Shown in pieces: positions 52,188-64,000 of a DNA stretch of 64,000 nt. The DNA is from Pseudorasbora parva (lineage: Eukaryota; Chordata; Actinopteri; Cypriniformes; Gobionidae). Under the pieces are notes generated by a model, which was given only the letters and a program-made list of their open reading frames with translations, was not told where the DNA came from and did not search any database. A program made the position numbers and the translations under genes. Location of the stretch: positions 25,526,342-25,590,341 of the forward strand of contig NC_090183.1 in the NCBI RefSeq assembly GCF_024679245.1. The letters are read 5' to 3'. Within the stretch, counting starts at the first letter, position 1. Each line of letters opens with the position of its first letter.

Positions 52188-52479
52188 TTAAAGGGGGGGT
52201 GAAACACTCAGTTTCAGTCAGTGTCATGTCAATCTTGAGTACCTATAGAGTAGCATTGCATCCTGCATATCTCCGAAAAGTCTTTATTTTTTTTATAATT
52301 ATATAAGAAAGATGCGCTGTTCCGAGTCTTTCCGAAAAAAGCCGAGCGGGTGGGGGCGTATCGTGTGAGCGGAGCTAAATAATGACGTGTGCGCGCTGCT
52401 GTTATTGTGTTGAGTCGAGTGCGTCGTAAAGCTGTGTCATCCCTAACAGCGGGAAAAAAACTTTATTCAAAATAAAAAT

Positions 52480-52589
52480 ATGGCTTTTAATCAGATACAG
52501 CCATACATCTATGATCCGGAATCAGACCCAGAGGCTGCAGTTAAACAGGAGCAGCAGCAAAAACGACTAGAGCAGGACGTCTCTATGTG
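52480..52589 (+). pseudogene. P2X7-C-terminal-domain-like first exon
   Basis: ATG opens MAFNQIQPYIYDPESDPEAA, followed by a Gln-rich KQEQQQKRLEQDVSM and a split TG|G codon at a GT donor (52590). The intact start, the charged/Gln-rich composition and a match to copy 1 (YIYDP, KQE, QDVSM) show that it was once coding. Fish proteins with the cysteine-rich P2X7 C-terminal domain have N-termini of this kind, with a WC-CG-C motif after QDVS. This identification is from memory. No second exon is present, so the copy is not functional. Read-through gives LYTNYIICLAACVIYIF, which is probably intronic. Confidence 0.55.
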
Positions 52590-53057
52590 GTACAAGTTAT
52601 ACACTAACTATATAATATGCTTAGCGGCTTGTGTTATTTACATATTTATACTTGAATTATATCGTCGTATTTTTGTCTTTGAAGGTGTACATGTGGGAAG
52701 TGCAGTTGTGCACGTGTGTTTGTGTGTTTACGCGTGGTTTGTGTAGACGTTAGTAAGCGGACTGGTTTTGCACGGCAGGCTAAGTTAGTGTTTACATAGA
52801 AAGACACGGAATAGTAGCGCATTTGAATGAAGAAGCACGCTTATTTAGTTCAACATATTTCCCCCCTCTTTGTGTATTGTTGTTTGGAGTGCTTTTACAA
52901 TACACAAACATAAAGTTACACATATAGTGGCCAGCTAAACAAATGTACACGCACTACACATCGCATGCTCCATTGATCAATTAACTATACGTGATCATGT
53001 TTGGGCTACTTGATGAGCATAGGCAAAAACACAGACATTTGAAGCAGTCTTACTCAC

Positions 53058-53310
53058 AGCCTGCGGTACTAACGTTGGGACTGCTCCATCCTTCAGCATT
53101 AGGCGATCGGGAAAATCCGGCGTCGAGCTGGGCCTTGTTTATGAAACAGTCGGCACCGAAATGCAGCGAACAGATATAAACATTCGCGCAACTCAGTTGC
53201 TGATCCAGAAAAGCAAATTACATCCACTGTTGCCTTAACGCGGGGTTTTTGGGGAATCTGTGCAGGACTGTCTTGGTCTGGCAACCAAAAACGCACTTTT
53301 TTGGTGACAT
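53058..53310 (-). pseudogene. THAP-domain exon, copy 2
   Basis: From ATG at 53310 the minus strand reads MSPKKCVFGCQTKTVLHRFP, then KNPALRQQWM, a TAA stop, and FAFLDQQLSCANVYICSLHF. Zinc ligands Cys6 and Cys10 and the C-x2-H are all present, with the FP and Trp landmarks. After a 1-base shift the exon reads KDGAVPTLVPQ, the AVPTM-type box that closes THAP domains, and then meets the donor GTGAGTAAGA. It has one stop and one frameshift, so it is a young pseudogene. THAP domains bind DNA specifically. Confidence 0.82.
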
Positions 53311-53537
53311 TGTTATGTGCACATCACCTGTGCCGCATCCTACAAGCCAGCGCTTTGATGGGCGTAGGCTGTTGCTTTCGCTCTCTCCCTCGCTCTCTCT
53401 CACGCGCTTCCGGTAGAATTGTCCGTAAGGCCCATACAAGGAAATTCCGCCCCCATTAACGTCAAAGGGGACGCATGATCTCAAAAAACTTGCCGAAACT
53501 TATGACTAACCATAAGTAAAATATTTCAGTTGGTGTG

Positions 53538-53640
53538 CAATGAATCTAAAATATATGAGTTTGATTTGTATCATTGCATTATGGAAAATTATAAACTTTT
53601 ATCACATATACTAATTTTTTGAGAAGGACCTGTATATCCT
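53538..53640 (+). pseudogene. Tc1 3' tail beyond the Kolobok-like insertion
   Basis: ATATATGAGTTTGATTTGTA and TTTTTTGAGAAGGACCTGTA fit the 3' non-coding tail of the Tc1 family represented at 51690-52187. The identification is from memory and the segment in between is missing. Confidence 0.4.
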
Positions 53641-55259
53641 CAACCACCACCACCACCACCTACTAGGGAGTTATCATGCTCTTTACTTTAGAAAATGGTT
53701 CCTAATAATTAGTAATTCCTTCTAAATGACTTGGTAATACTTGAGTTACCATGACTGTCACATTATACATTATGCATTATTCACATTAATTATGAGCATG
53801 CATAGTTCTTAGTAGTCCTCCGGGAGGTATGAAAAATAGTAGTTATTGATTAGCTAATAGCGAACTACAGCATTCAACTGAGCGCTATTACTTACTAATA
53901 AATGAATCATAGTTTATTTGTTCTTCATTTGTTCCTCATTTGTTCCTGTAGCCCAGTTATTCATTAGCAACAGAACATTCTAAAGTGTTACCACCAAAGT
54001 ATTTTGACTGCATGGAGGTGAGGAAATGACAGCAACTGTTTATTCGTGTGTGAACTAGCAGAAGCAACTCAGCTAAATATCTTGCAGCTGACTATCAAGC
54101 TAATTACTTGCAGCTATCAACAGCCCATGTTAGCATGCTAAATGCATTTTTTTATACCATACATGAGGTGGTAAGCATGAGGAAGAAACGACTGGTCACT
54201 CCTCTAGCATTTACAAACTAAAACAATTGGAACTGTACAATACAATATTATAGTACAATAACAATAGAAAGTATTCACATAGCAAATTAATGAAGGAAAT
54301 TTCTATTTTACAAATCGCATTTTCCTTTTTTTTTTATTTTTTTATTATTATTATTATTTTATGTCATTAGTCAACAGTGTTCTATATACATCTCTTGTAT
54401 GGTCCCCACACCGGGAGCCACACAGGCACTCCACTTCCAAAATCTTGCACACCTCTCTTCACAGAGCAATATATCACAGTCTCAGCACCCATCAGATGAA
54501 AGGCCTGCTGTGATTTTTTTAAACTTCCTGTACTTAATCCTTTCTCTTTTATTCTGTATGTACCCTGACTTCAACAAGCAAGCTGTGACCTGTTCAAATA
54601 TCACAGCATTACAGGCCCAAACATGTCAAAGCCTATTCTGCTAAGAGCTTCTCTTCCTATCACTCTCTCTCTCTCTCTCATTCATACATCTTTTCAACAA
54701 GAAAATCTGGAATTTCATTGTCTCCATTTCTATCCAAATACCGTTGTTTAAACATCCATATCCTTAGTAAACAATCCTCTCCTGACCAATAAATTTACTT
54801 TAAATGTTAATTAAACTATTTATCTCCTCACTAGGCTCCGTTCTACAAACATTTTGAATCAAAGGGAAGCTTTGTATGACCTGTTTCTCCCTGAGCAGAA
54901 AAGCCATTTGTTTGGCTCCATTGTGGTGGCTTAGCTCCATTACCTTGCCTTCTTCTGCCCCACATCAAAGCCACATCTGACATATGGATTATGAGTGGAG
55001 AAATGACGTTTTTGAAATATGTCGCTCACTATCTACCATTCGTCGAGTTTCGCTCTGGGAGTGGAAAACATTAATGTTTCATGTTAACATTGCTCATTCA
55101 TACCACATTTTAAGTACAGCAAAGGCAGAGCTAAAGATAAAATAAAACATATTAAATATAAACATATGAAACATTAATTGTTTTATATTAAATTGTATAT
55201 ATTCTGTACAGAATTATTGCTGTAAATACAATATTTAGTACAGCTAAAAAGGCAGGGTA
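53641..55259. other. Spacer with decayed repeat and unique sequence
   Basis: 53690-53995 looks like an old dispersed repeat (ends CTAAAGTGTTACCACC). A short ACC trinucleotide run lies at 53643-53660. The rest is unique with no gene. Confidence 0.35.
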
Positions 55260-55730
55260 GTTACACTTTATTTTAAGATGTCTCGTGTTACAGTGTAGTA
55301 CTGAGTAATAATATGTAACTACATTTAATATAGGTTTGGGCCTTAAGTACTATGTACTTACATCAAAAATGAGTAAGCACAATGTACTTATTGTGTTCAA
55401 ATTGTAATGCAAAACACCTTTGCTGATATTGAGGTGGGATACGGGTAGAGTTAGGGACAGGTGTGGTGGTGTGGGTCAGTTTAAGGGTAGGGTTAGGGGT
55501 AAGGGAAGTGCCAACTGTGTAATTACAAATGTAACTACAGAAATTAATTACAGACGTAATTACATGCAGGTATTTTTTAAATGTAAGTACAATGTAAAAA
55601 CATGTATGTACACAATAAGGGCATTGTATCAAATGATTAATTAAAATGTTAGTACATAGTAGTTAAGGCTAGCTAATATAAACTGGGTCCGTTTGGGATT
55701 AGGAATAGGGGTTGGTTTAGGGTTAGTTTA
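55260..55730. repeat. Dispersed repeat (ACACTTTATTTTAAGATGTC)
   Basis: Starts TTACACTTTATTTTAAGATG, holds a GGGTAGGGTTAGGGGTAAGG tract and many GTAACTACA/GTACTTACA motifs. It is related in style to the 41744 family. Confidence 0.6.
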
Positions 55731-56560
<830 letters not shown>

Positions 56561-56744
56561 TAGAATACTTTTTGAAAGTTTAGTTTTTCACTGAAACATT
56601 ATCACAAAAGCTGGTGGGATTAAAATGAGCTATTTCTTGTAAAAAAATCTTGATTAGAAATATATTTCAGCGGCACTTTAGGTAAATTTGTACACAAGCG
56701 ACAAGACTTTTGTTTATATTTATTACTACAGTAACAAGACAGAC

Positions 56745-57076
<332 letters not shown>

Positions 57077-58231
57077 TATATATGTATACAATTTCAAAAC
57101 AAAGCCTGTTCACGTGAGAAATGTTATAATTAGAAAAACATGAAGGCTGGAGAAATCTTGAATTCATTTCCATTTATTAGGATCAATTTACTCCGGTAAT
57201 TGCTTTAACATTAGCAGATAATTGTCACATACATGGCCCTCGTGTTTGCAGTTAAAACACTAAATTACTTGAACAGATGTGAGTCTGACCTTTGTTCCAG
57301 TGAAACAAGCTAGCTGCTTTCAAGTATCGAAGCTATGTTATGCACAGTATACTGACATTAAAGCGTGTCTAAATATAACCCCCGAAAAATAATGACAATA
57401 TGTTATAATCATCACGACCAATGTAATTATTATCACAACTGTTACTCCTGCTGAAATTAGAAGAGCTGCTGTCCAACACCAACTGTTGTTGGACTACAAT
57501 CACCTGTTGCTCATAAAAGTATTTTAGAGATCCTGTATCCGTTACACATTATACCGGCACCATATAGTAAAAATAACTAGGCTACGGGACACTTTTAAAC
57601 TTGAAGGTTAGATTTTGAACCGATCGGCAGGCAACTGTTATGGTTTCGCAACGAGACCACGTGTCTTTTCAACTCACACACACACATACACACACAAAAG
57701 GCTTTTGGAGCTCTATGATTTTCCTCTGGAATCGTTTTGTTGAGAGTTATTTAAATGTACTTTAGTTCCAGTCTCTCTACAAAAGAGACCAACAGACATT
57801 CCTGGAGTTTTACAACTGAGGCAAACTCTGCTAAAGCACTTAAGAGATGGCTGTGTATTTAGACTGGCTAATTTGAATTCCTGATGCACTGAGGGGGGAA
57901 CAAAAGGCAAACTCTTGCACCTGTTATGACTACACTTTCCATGTTGCTTTAATAAAAGTATTCAAAGTGTATTTCCACAAAATAACTGTACATGGTGCAT
58001 CGAGATGTTTAGTGCTCTCACGGTGTAGCTTTAGCGTTCTTCAACATCTCCCTCAAAAAGGTTTGAGCAACAGGCGGAATTGGCGGAGATTCTGCAAGAA
58101 ATATGTTTGCATCAATAACATACAAACACCGTTTTTAATATTTCAGCAAAATATGCACATTTTCACTTCAGGTCGGAAAGTATACGGATAAAAACGTTTT
58201 CGTAGCAAGATCTCCTCAACTACGCACTTAA
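57077..58231. other. Unique spacer
   Basis: No recognised repeat except a short CACA tract near 57676-57697. No gene. Confidence 0.35.
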
Positions 58232-58612
58232 TAATAAAGGATCTTAATTGGTAAATATGGCATTGATGGTTCCATGAAGAACTTTTAACATCCAAGTAAA
58301 TTTTATACTGCACAAAAGGTTCTAAATAGTGCAAAGTTTATTTAGATTATACAATGGGTGACACAATGGGTTGATGGTCCACTTTATAAGTAACTTTGCA
58401 ACTAAATGTTAACTCTCATTAGAGTATTAGTAGACTTATTTAGGTCGTGCAACAGTCAACATGTAGTTGCAAAGTTACTTTAGTTCATAGAATGAAAAAC
58501 AAAAAAGTTTTTTTAATAACTAATCACTGAAATGTTCTTTGGGGAACCCAAAATGGTTCTTGTATGGCATTGCTGTCAAAACCCCTCTTTGTAACCTTTA
58601 TTTTTAAGTGTC
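58232..58612. repeat. Dispersed repeat (GGTTCCATGAAGAAC family), interrupted
   Basis: GATGGTTCCATGAAGAAC and CACAAAAGGTTCT open. GAAATGTTCTTTGGGGAACC and GGTTCTTGTATGGCATTGCT close. Between 58375 and 58485 a piece of the 1481 family (TTGATGGTCC, CTCTCATTAGAGTATTAGTAG) is inserted. Confidence 0.7.
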
Positions 58613-59464
58613 TGAGCTAGACAAAATATTATTTTCTGATTTAATGAAGATACAGCTTCCACAGACCTTTCCACAGGCTGTAATAAAGTGCTATAAAAAT
58701 TATGGATATGATGAAAGATTGTCACCATGCTCCCTGTCCACCTGTCTGACAACTGAGTGCGGATTACAACAGGGCATTCTGGGAATGCAAATCAGACCCT
58801 CTTCATACCCATTAAGTCGAGCAACAGCTTCAAACGCCGATTTGTTCTGCAAATAGCCTATTCAGTCTGGGCCCAAAAAGCTGCAACACCTTTCTCTCCC
58901 CCTGCGGTAATTGAATCTTCAAAGGGGCATTTCCACCCCCCCGTCCTCATCCGCTACAAGGACCGTGGAATGAATAGCATGTTCATATGAAAAGAGAAGA
59001 AAGTGTACATGTTTATCCGTGTTCAATTAGCCACCCCGTCATCTGCATTCATAATTACGGCATTAGAACACAGAGAGACAGAGATGGATAGATGGTTCAC
59101 GATGGTGCCGCATTGAGGGAGCTTCATAAAAAAAAAAGCATAGTTTTTTTAATGATCAACTCTGCAAGATGAATTACTGTTATCATACAAATCCTTCGGT
59201 CTCCTGATGGAAAATTGGATGTAGAGTGTTCTTTGAGATACTGTACCTAATTCATATTGAGTGACAAGAACACCTGTGAGAGATTTAGGATTAACCCAAT
59301 GTAAATACATGGTGCTTAAAACACACATTAGTCCTCATACTTCACTGAGCATAAAAACAAACTTTTCACATGAGGACTTTAACTTGGGCTGCCAGCCAAG
59401 TTTCATAATAAGAATCTTTGACACAGAAATGCAGTGAAAGATTTAAATAGGATTAAAAAAGGGG
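58613..59464. promoter_or_regulatory. Unique block, candidate conserved non-coding DNA
   Basis: 58740-59060 is repeat-free and ends with TTCAATTAGCCACCCCGTCA and TGCATTCATAATTACGGCAT, homeodomain-type cores in a balanced context. No gene signal. Role inferred. Confidence 0.35.
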
Positions 59465-60373
59465 TGTTTTTAATCTCATTTTTTATTAATTAAATACACC
59501 ATATTGGAGCAAATGTCTCTGAAAATATCACAAATAGATTTCTCTCTCATTCTGGATTTATAGGTTGACAGCTATGAGCTTCATTTTTTGTTTGTTGCGG
59601 GATTTCGGGTTGGAGGGAAAGGGAACAGGGTTAGCTGCTGTGTCGTATGTACGGTAGCCACAATGGGACAAAAACATTTACATGCATACATACTGTACAT
59701 GGTAGTTTTACAAATACACCAAGAGTGTTCATGATTTGATTTCCACAAAAAAGCCACGGATACTTCTTTGAACCCAGACTTCGGGATTTTTATATCATCC
59801 GAAATGAAACACATTCCCTTTACAACATCTAAAATATAGAAAGAGAAGATACCATGTTGTGAAGAAAAGGAGAATAGACAAGGTAGGACAAAAATATAAA
59901 GGAAAAAGGAAAGTCAGTATTCCCCCACTAAATTTTCAAACAAGTGTTATGAAAGCAGATTCAAAAAATGCTGCAGTGGATCAGCTTCATTTGTCATTTT
60001 AATTTCACCCTTCTGTCTCTTTTTACCCCAAAACAACATCCTCCGGCTGGTCTCTCTCTGTGTCAGTCTTTGAGTCCCTCGGGATCAGAGGTCTCGCCTG
60101 GATCAGTTCATGGAGTCCTCAGTATTCCGCCTCATGGGTATTTTCCATCCATGATTCAGGAGTTTGGAGTAAAGGGCTGTGAAAGGGGAGACTCTGGCAA
60201 TTGCAGGTCAAGGTGAAGCTCAAGCCTGAGTTTGGCGCTCTGGTTCGAAGTAGCGGAGCTTTGAGGAAAGGAGTGGGATGGGGTCCGATCCAAAAGGTCT
60301 TCTGTGACAATGAGCGAGGGGCTGAAATGAAGGCACACATCCTGCTTTGAGCAACACCTACGTCCTAACACAC
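59465..60373 (-). other. Candidate terminal exon on minus strand
   Basis: On the minus strand a strong splice acceptor (branch-like GGCTAAC, then TTTCTTTCTCTTTGTCCTTCAG) ends at 60374. The only long open frame after it reads VLGRRCCSKQDVCLHFSPSL, then about 50 more residues ending PLSQPFTPNS and TGA at 60156. An AATAAA (59482-59487 on this strand) follows about 670 bases later. That combination would suit a last exon with a 3' UTR. I do not recognise the protein, and no upstream exon was found. It could equally be a non-coding RNA exon or chance. Confidence 0.25.
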
Positions 60374-60914
60374 CTGAAGGACAAAGAGAAAGAAACAGAC
60401 CTGTTAGCCACACTTAACAGAGGGGGGAAAAATTGAGGAAATTGTAAATATGTCAATGACACATTTCGTCCAAGAAAAACAGCAAAACGTGAGAAGTGCT
60501 TTGAAATGTATTCATTCGTACACCTTTTTTTAAAAAAAATACTTAAACTTATTGACTGCATTTAATGAAAAGTCATGTGGTGTAACCATCAAATAAAAAC
60601 GGATAAATATTTGAATACATTTGTGTCTGTTAATCATAATAATTTATTATATTTTGTCATGTTTTTAAAAGAAATGACACTTTGTACACACCTTCACTTG
60701 CCATGTGATAGTTCAAATTATCTGATATTTTAAAAGAATTACTGACCTTGGCACATAGTAATTAAGGTCTACAGGGTATGGTATTTCCTTATTAAAAAAT
60801 ATCCTGGTATTTATTTATTTTTATTTGTTTGCATGTTGGTCTCACCACAAGTATGAATACATGAAATAGATTAGATGTGCTTTTTGTGTGCGAGCATGTG
60901 TGTGTGTTTTGTCT

Positions 60915-60985
<71 letters not shown>

Positions 60986-61479
60986 AAACGTACAACTTCA
61001 ACAAATCTACAACTACAGCATACAACAACTACAACTACCATCATGCAAACTAGTTTTCAAATAGACAAAAAAAAAAAATATCATGTCCTTTTAAAATTTG
61101 TCCTTCTTTTGTCAAATGAAGATCGCCAGCTCTGCTAAAGCCCCCTGCTTAACTTATTGATCAGAAAGGCTTTCAAATCCATCTGCTGCCCTATTTCCTG
61201 TGCATTTTAACCACATATTGTAAAGTTAGTCGTTAGTCTCTTTTTGTCTCATTTTTAACAATGATGTGCCACAAGTCCCTAGGGTGCTAAGTTCTTGCGC
61301 AGCTGAGACAATTATCCCAATATATAAGTGCCAGGGTTCTGCTTTCACAGACAGTCACGACAAACTTTTTCCACCCTAACATTCTCCTTCCTTTTGTTTT
61401 TTAAACATTCTAGGGGCGGGGGGCGGGCAATTTGCTTTTCCCATCTTACCTCAAGTTACTAAGGGGTTTCAGGCTACTG
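60374..61479. other. AT-rich spacer with TA array
   Basis: TA array at 60922-60978. A GGGGCGGGGGGCGGGC tract lies near 61413-61428. No gene or repeat family recognised. Confidence 0.4.
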
Positions 61480-61760
61480 TATTAGTAATTGCAAGCCCCC
61501 CACGCCACCCCACATCGGAGGGCTAATTAAAGAGACGGAGGCTGTGAAGGTTTGGCTCCCCTGGGTTCAGGCTCAGCATGAGAAATGTAATTTGTCTGTC
61601 CTGAACAAAGAGATTAGGGAGAAGCCGGAGAGCTACTTAATAAATGAGCATCAAATGTCCTCAGCCGTGGACACGGACAGCACCAATTATGTCACCATGA
61701 AATTGCACATAATAAAAACAATGGCTGCCGGACGAGGCCTCCTAACTGTCTAGGGAAGCG
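61480..61760 (+). promoter_or_regulatory. Strong candidate ultraconserved-type element (open in one frame)
   Basis: Repeat-free and balanced, beginning near GGGCTAATTAAAGAGACG. The plus strand stays open for over 80 codons to TAG at 61751, reading KVWLPWVQAQHEKC, KEIREKPESYLINEH and MKLHIIKTMAAGRG. There is no in-frame ATG near the start, no acceptor and no known domain. The composition is what one sees in vertebrate ultraconserved non-coding elements, but a coding exon is not excluded. I favour non-coding. Confidence 0.35.
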
Positions 61761-62640
61761 CTCATTTGGTTCTCACTCTGCTGGCTTGTTTCGGTTTCCA
61801 GCCCATTTCTTTAGGTTTGGAGAAGCAGGAGAATTGCACAAAGTGGCAAATTTGAGGAGTGAAAACGCACGGCAATATCATAAATTACAGTGTTTCTTCA
61901 CTGCAGTGAGTAGCTGAGCTAAGTTTCTTAATAATGATTCGAATCTCTCTTTACCAAGCGAAAACACGACTGTTTAAGTATCTCCTGAGGACACGTGGAC
62001 ACTTCTCTATTCCTGAGAAGGGCATCTGGGTGTATTTAAGAACTCTCTCTCCACTATAATTAAAGCAGCGAGGCCAATATTCAGATTGCATTTTAGCATT
62101 AATAATTCAGCTGTTTTCACTACAATTGATGTCGGCACATAAATAAACAATGAGGCCTCATATTTACACAGTGGCAGCCGCCGAGCGAGAGCAGGGAAGA
62201 GGAAGGAGAAGGAATGGAAGGATGGGGGCTTAAACAGACATTTAAAATTAAGCTTGATAATGCAAAGGCTTTCAATTTGAAACGCAACACGCTCTTGGAG
62301 CTAATTTGTAAAAGTGACGATGCCTTAAAAGGCCTCTAACAGAGCACTGCGCTTAATGGAGCTCTTTCCCTGCTCGCTACATCTCTCCTCAGACTATCTT
62401 TTTTCCTCTTGAAGGTGAAATAAATGTTCACTAGGAGAGTCGAAAACTGTCCGATCTCTCCCGTACGAGCTCCCACGTCCCCGTTGTCTCCATATCAATA
62501 CTGATTATGTGTCACTGAGACGTTATTTTCAGTGCTGCCGTGTGATACAATCGGCTGGTGGCTGACTACACAATGAAGTCTTATTGCAGACGGTCCCAAA
62601 GGCGAGAAGAGGAATTAGGTAAATAATTTGCCTGCTTGGC
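61761..62640. promoter_or_regulatory. Unique block, candidate conserved non-coding DNA
   Basis: 62040-62420 includes CTATAATTAAAGCAGCG and GCATTAATAATTCAGCTG in repeat-free sequence. No gene is supported. The role is inferred from composition and position next to 61480-61760. Confidence 0.33.
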
Positions 62641-63204
62641 GTCTGGTTCTGTTTATTTAAAGCTTGCTGTGCAGCATCGGAGGAGCAAATAGTCAGACAG
62701 AACTGTAGAGTTGAAAACATGGACGAAAATGGGACAGAATGCTTAAAGCCAGCAAGCGTTTGTCTTATTTTAAGTCTTGTTTGAAAACCGAACCAGATTA
62801 AGAAAGGAGAACGCACCTTTTGTTGGTGCTTTAAGGAGCAAAATGATGTAGGAAAATGTGTGTCAACAGAATTATACATCTTGTGGACCACCACAAATTA
62901 ATTATACATAATAAGTATTGAATTTAAAGGTGTCAGGGTTAGGGAGGAGGGAATCATTTTCACCTCACCTGTTCTGTAACTAAAAACGCTCGCGTTTGCT
63001 GTGATCTCACGACAGCAAGTTAACAATAATTGTGATAAATTAGCCATTATGCTTGTCTTCCAGACCTGAGTATGAGTTAAGGAGCTCAGCATTATATATA
63101 CTGCCATTTAACATCCTGTTCCTTAAAACTACAATATGCTCAGATATAAGACAGATATAAGATGCAGTGGCTGACCGAATGGTGTGTCTGGATATATACT
63201 GAAA
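62641..63204. other. Unique spacer
   Basis: Short minus-strand open frames (62529-62894) lack domains. No repeat recognised. Confidence 0.35.
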
Positions 63205-63678
63205 TAGAGGTGGGCGACCGGACGATTTCATATAGTGATTGATCTTAAAGACGTCCACAATCTACTTTTCAAGAGAATCATAGATATTTATTTTGACGAC
63301 GCTGAGAACGGCAGCATCAGAGCTCTAGTTCTCCATCTTCATTAGTTTATTGTCTCGGTTCAACAGATTTGTCTAATACGTTCCTGGTTAGAACTGTATT
63401 CAAAACATATTGTAACGTTTGGTATATTATTAGTAGTAACACAAAGGCAAACATATTCATGCCATTTTCCCTGTGTGCTGAATATTGCATTGTCTTTATT
63501 TGAAGAAATATGATTCCCTGTGCACACAAAATCACTGAGTGTCCAGTTAGATATACTTTTTATTCATATTTTATCAAACTATTTCTTTATTTGTAATTAC
63601 AACATAATTACCGAATTAAGAAGTTACAATCTAAAATCTGTGTTTAATTTTGAGAATAATTTTTTTTAATTAATTTTC

Positions 63679-63729
<51 letters not shown>

Positions 63730-64000
63730 ATATATCTAGATATATATCTTTATATCGCCCTGCTCTTTAAGATATCGGCCATCAGTGATCAAAAAAACTA
63801 TATATCAGCTGACCACCACTTGTTGACTATTTTGACAACTGATTGTTTAATGCAATACTTTATTTTGTTTTAAGTAGATAAGCAAATAGATAAGTCCATA
63901 GGATTTTTATCATCAGGAAATTCTTGATAGTACATCTCAAACTTGGTAAGATCGCGATTGTGATCATGAATCGTGAATCGTGATTGTTAAAAGTTTGTGA
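63205..64000. repeat. Decayed dispersed repeat with TA array
   Basis: GAGGTGGGCGACCGGACGAT and AGACGTCCACAATCTAC resemble a common fish element opening. The TA array is at 63680-63727. TTTATATCGCCCTGCTC and ATGAATCGTGAATCGTG near the end look like a second element. The window ends within it. Confidence 0.4.

Larger units (their letters stand above)
52188..53537. mobile_element. Kolobok-like TTAA-family element, copy 2
   Basis: Starts TTAAAGGGGGGGTGAAACAC: a TTAA target, then a G-rich terminus. It has the same marker order as copy 1 (ATGTCAATCTTGAGTACC, AAAAGTCTTTA, GGGGGCGTATCGTGTG). It carries one exon-like coding segment at each end, pointing inwards. The right end lacks TTAA and joins Tc1 tail sequence near 53537, so it is probably truncated. 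TTAA, G-rich ends and THAP coding together suggest Kolobok. The P2X7-type partner exon is the unusual part. Confidence 0.7.

Noticed and set aside
52480..52746. 88-residue membrane protein
   Set aside because: The hydrophobic half lies beyond a splice donor and is not shared with copy 1 as protein, so it is probably intron.

Overview
The window looks like a gene-poor, AT-rich stretch of a teleost genome, most likely a cyprinid (carp, goldfish or zebrafish relative). The evidence is the repeat content: Tc1-like transposon relics, a tRNA-headed SINE with a LINE-type tail, many short inverted-repeat elements (TTAA-, TA- and 8-bp-duplication classes), and long AT, GT, CT, GATA, TTTTA and TTTTG microsatellites. 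I recognise no complete host protein-coding gene. Most long open frames are translated microsatellites.

Layout. 1-10.4 kb: hairpin element, SINE, Tc1 relics at 4.5-5.1 and 9.4-9.7 kb, and a TTAA-type element invaded by a 0.6-kb TTTTA array. 10.9-13.1 kb: a Kolobok-like element (copy 1) with a second inverted-repeat element nested in it. 14-17.7 kb: a short element, a Tc1 relic and a 559-bp palindrome. 18-26 kb: mostly unique sequence. 26-29.5 kb: a Tc1 relic running into a TG array, then a composite inverted-repeat element. 29.5-37.6 kb: unique, enhancer-like sequence interrupted by nested elements and a 230-bp CT array. 37.7-41.7 kb: TTTTG array and nested repeats. 41.8-46.1 kb: a 4.26-kb hAT-type insertion with a perfect 8-bp target duplication, itself full of nested repeats. 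47-48.9 kb: more small elements. 49-50.6 kb: unique. 51.7-53.6 kb: a Tc1 relic split by Kolobok-like copy 2. 55-58.6 kb: repeats and microsatellites. 58.6-62.6 kb: unique sequence with the strongest candidates for conserved non-coding DNA and one possible terminal exon on the minus strand.

The most interesting object is the pair of related elements at 10.9-13.1 and 52.2-53.5 kb. Each carries two first-exon-like coding segments facing each other. The plus-strand one resembles the N-terminus of fish P2X7-C-terminal-domain-like proteins. The minus-strand one encodes a THAP zinc-finger domain and ends in a canonical splice donor conserved in both copies. I infer that these are internally deleted derivatives of a two-gene TTAA transposon.

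The non-repetitive blocks have clustered TAATTA, POU-like and SOX-like motifs and no clear exons. They would fit a regulatory gene desert or a giant intron beside a developmental regulator, but no neighbouring gene can be named from this sequence alone.
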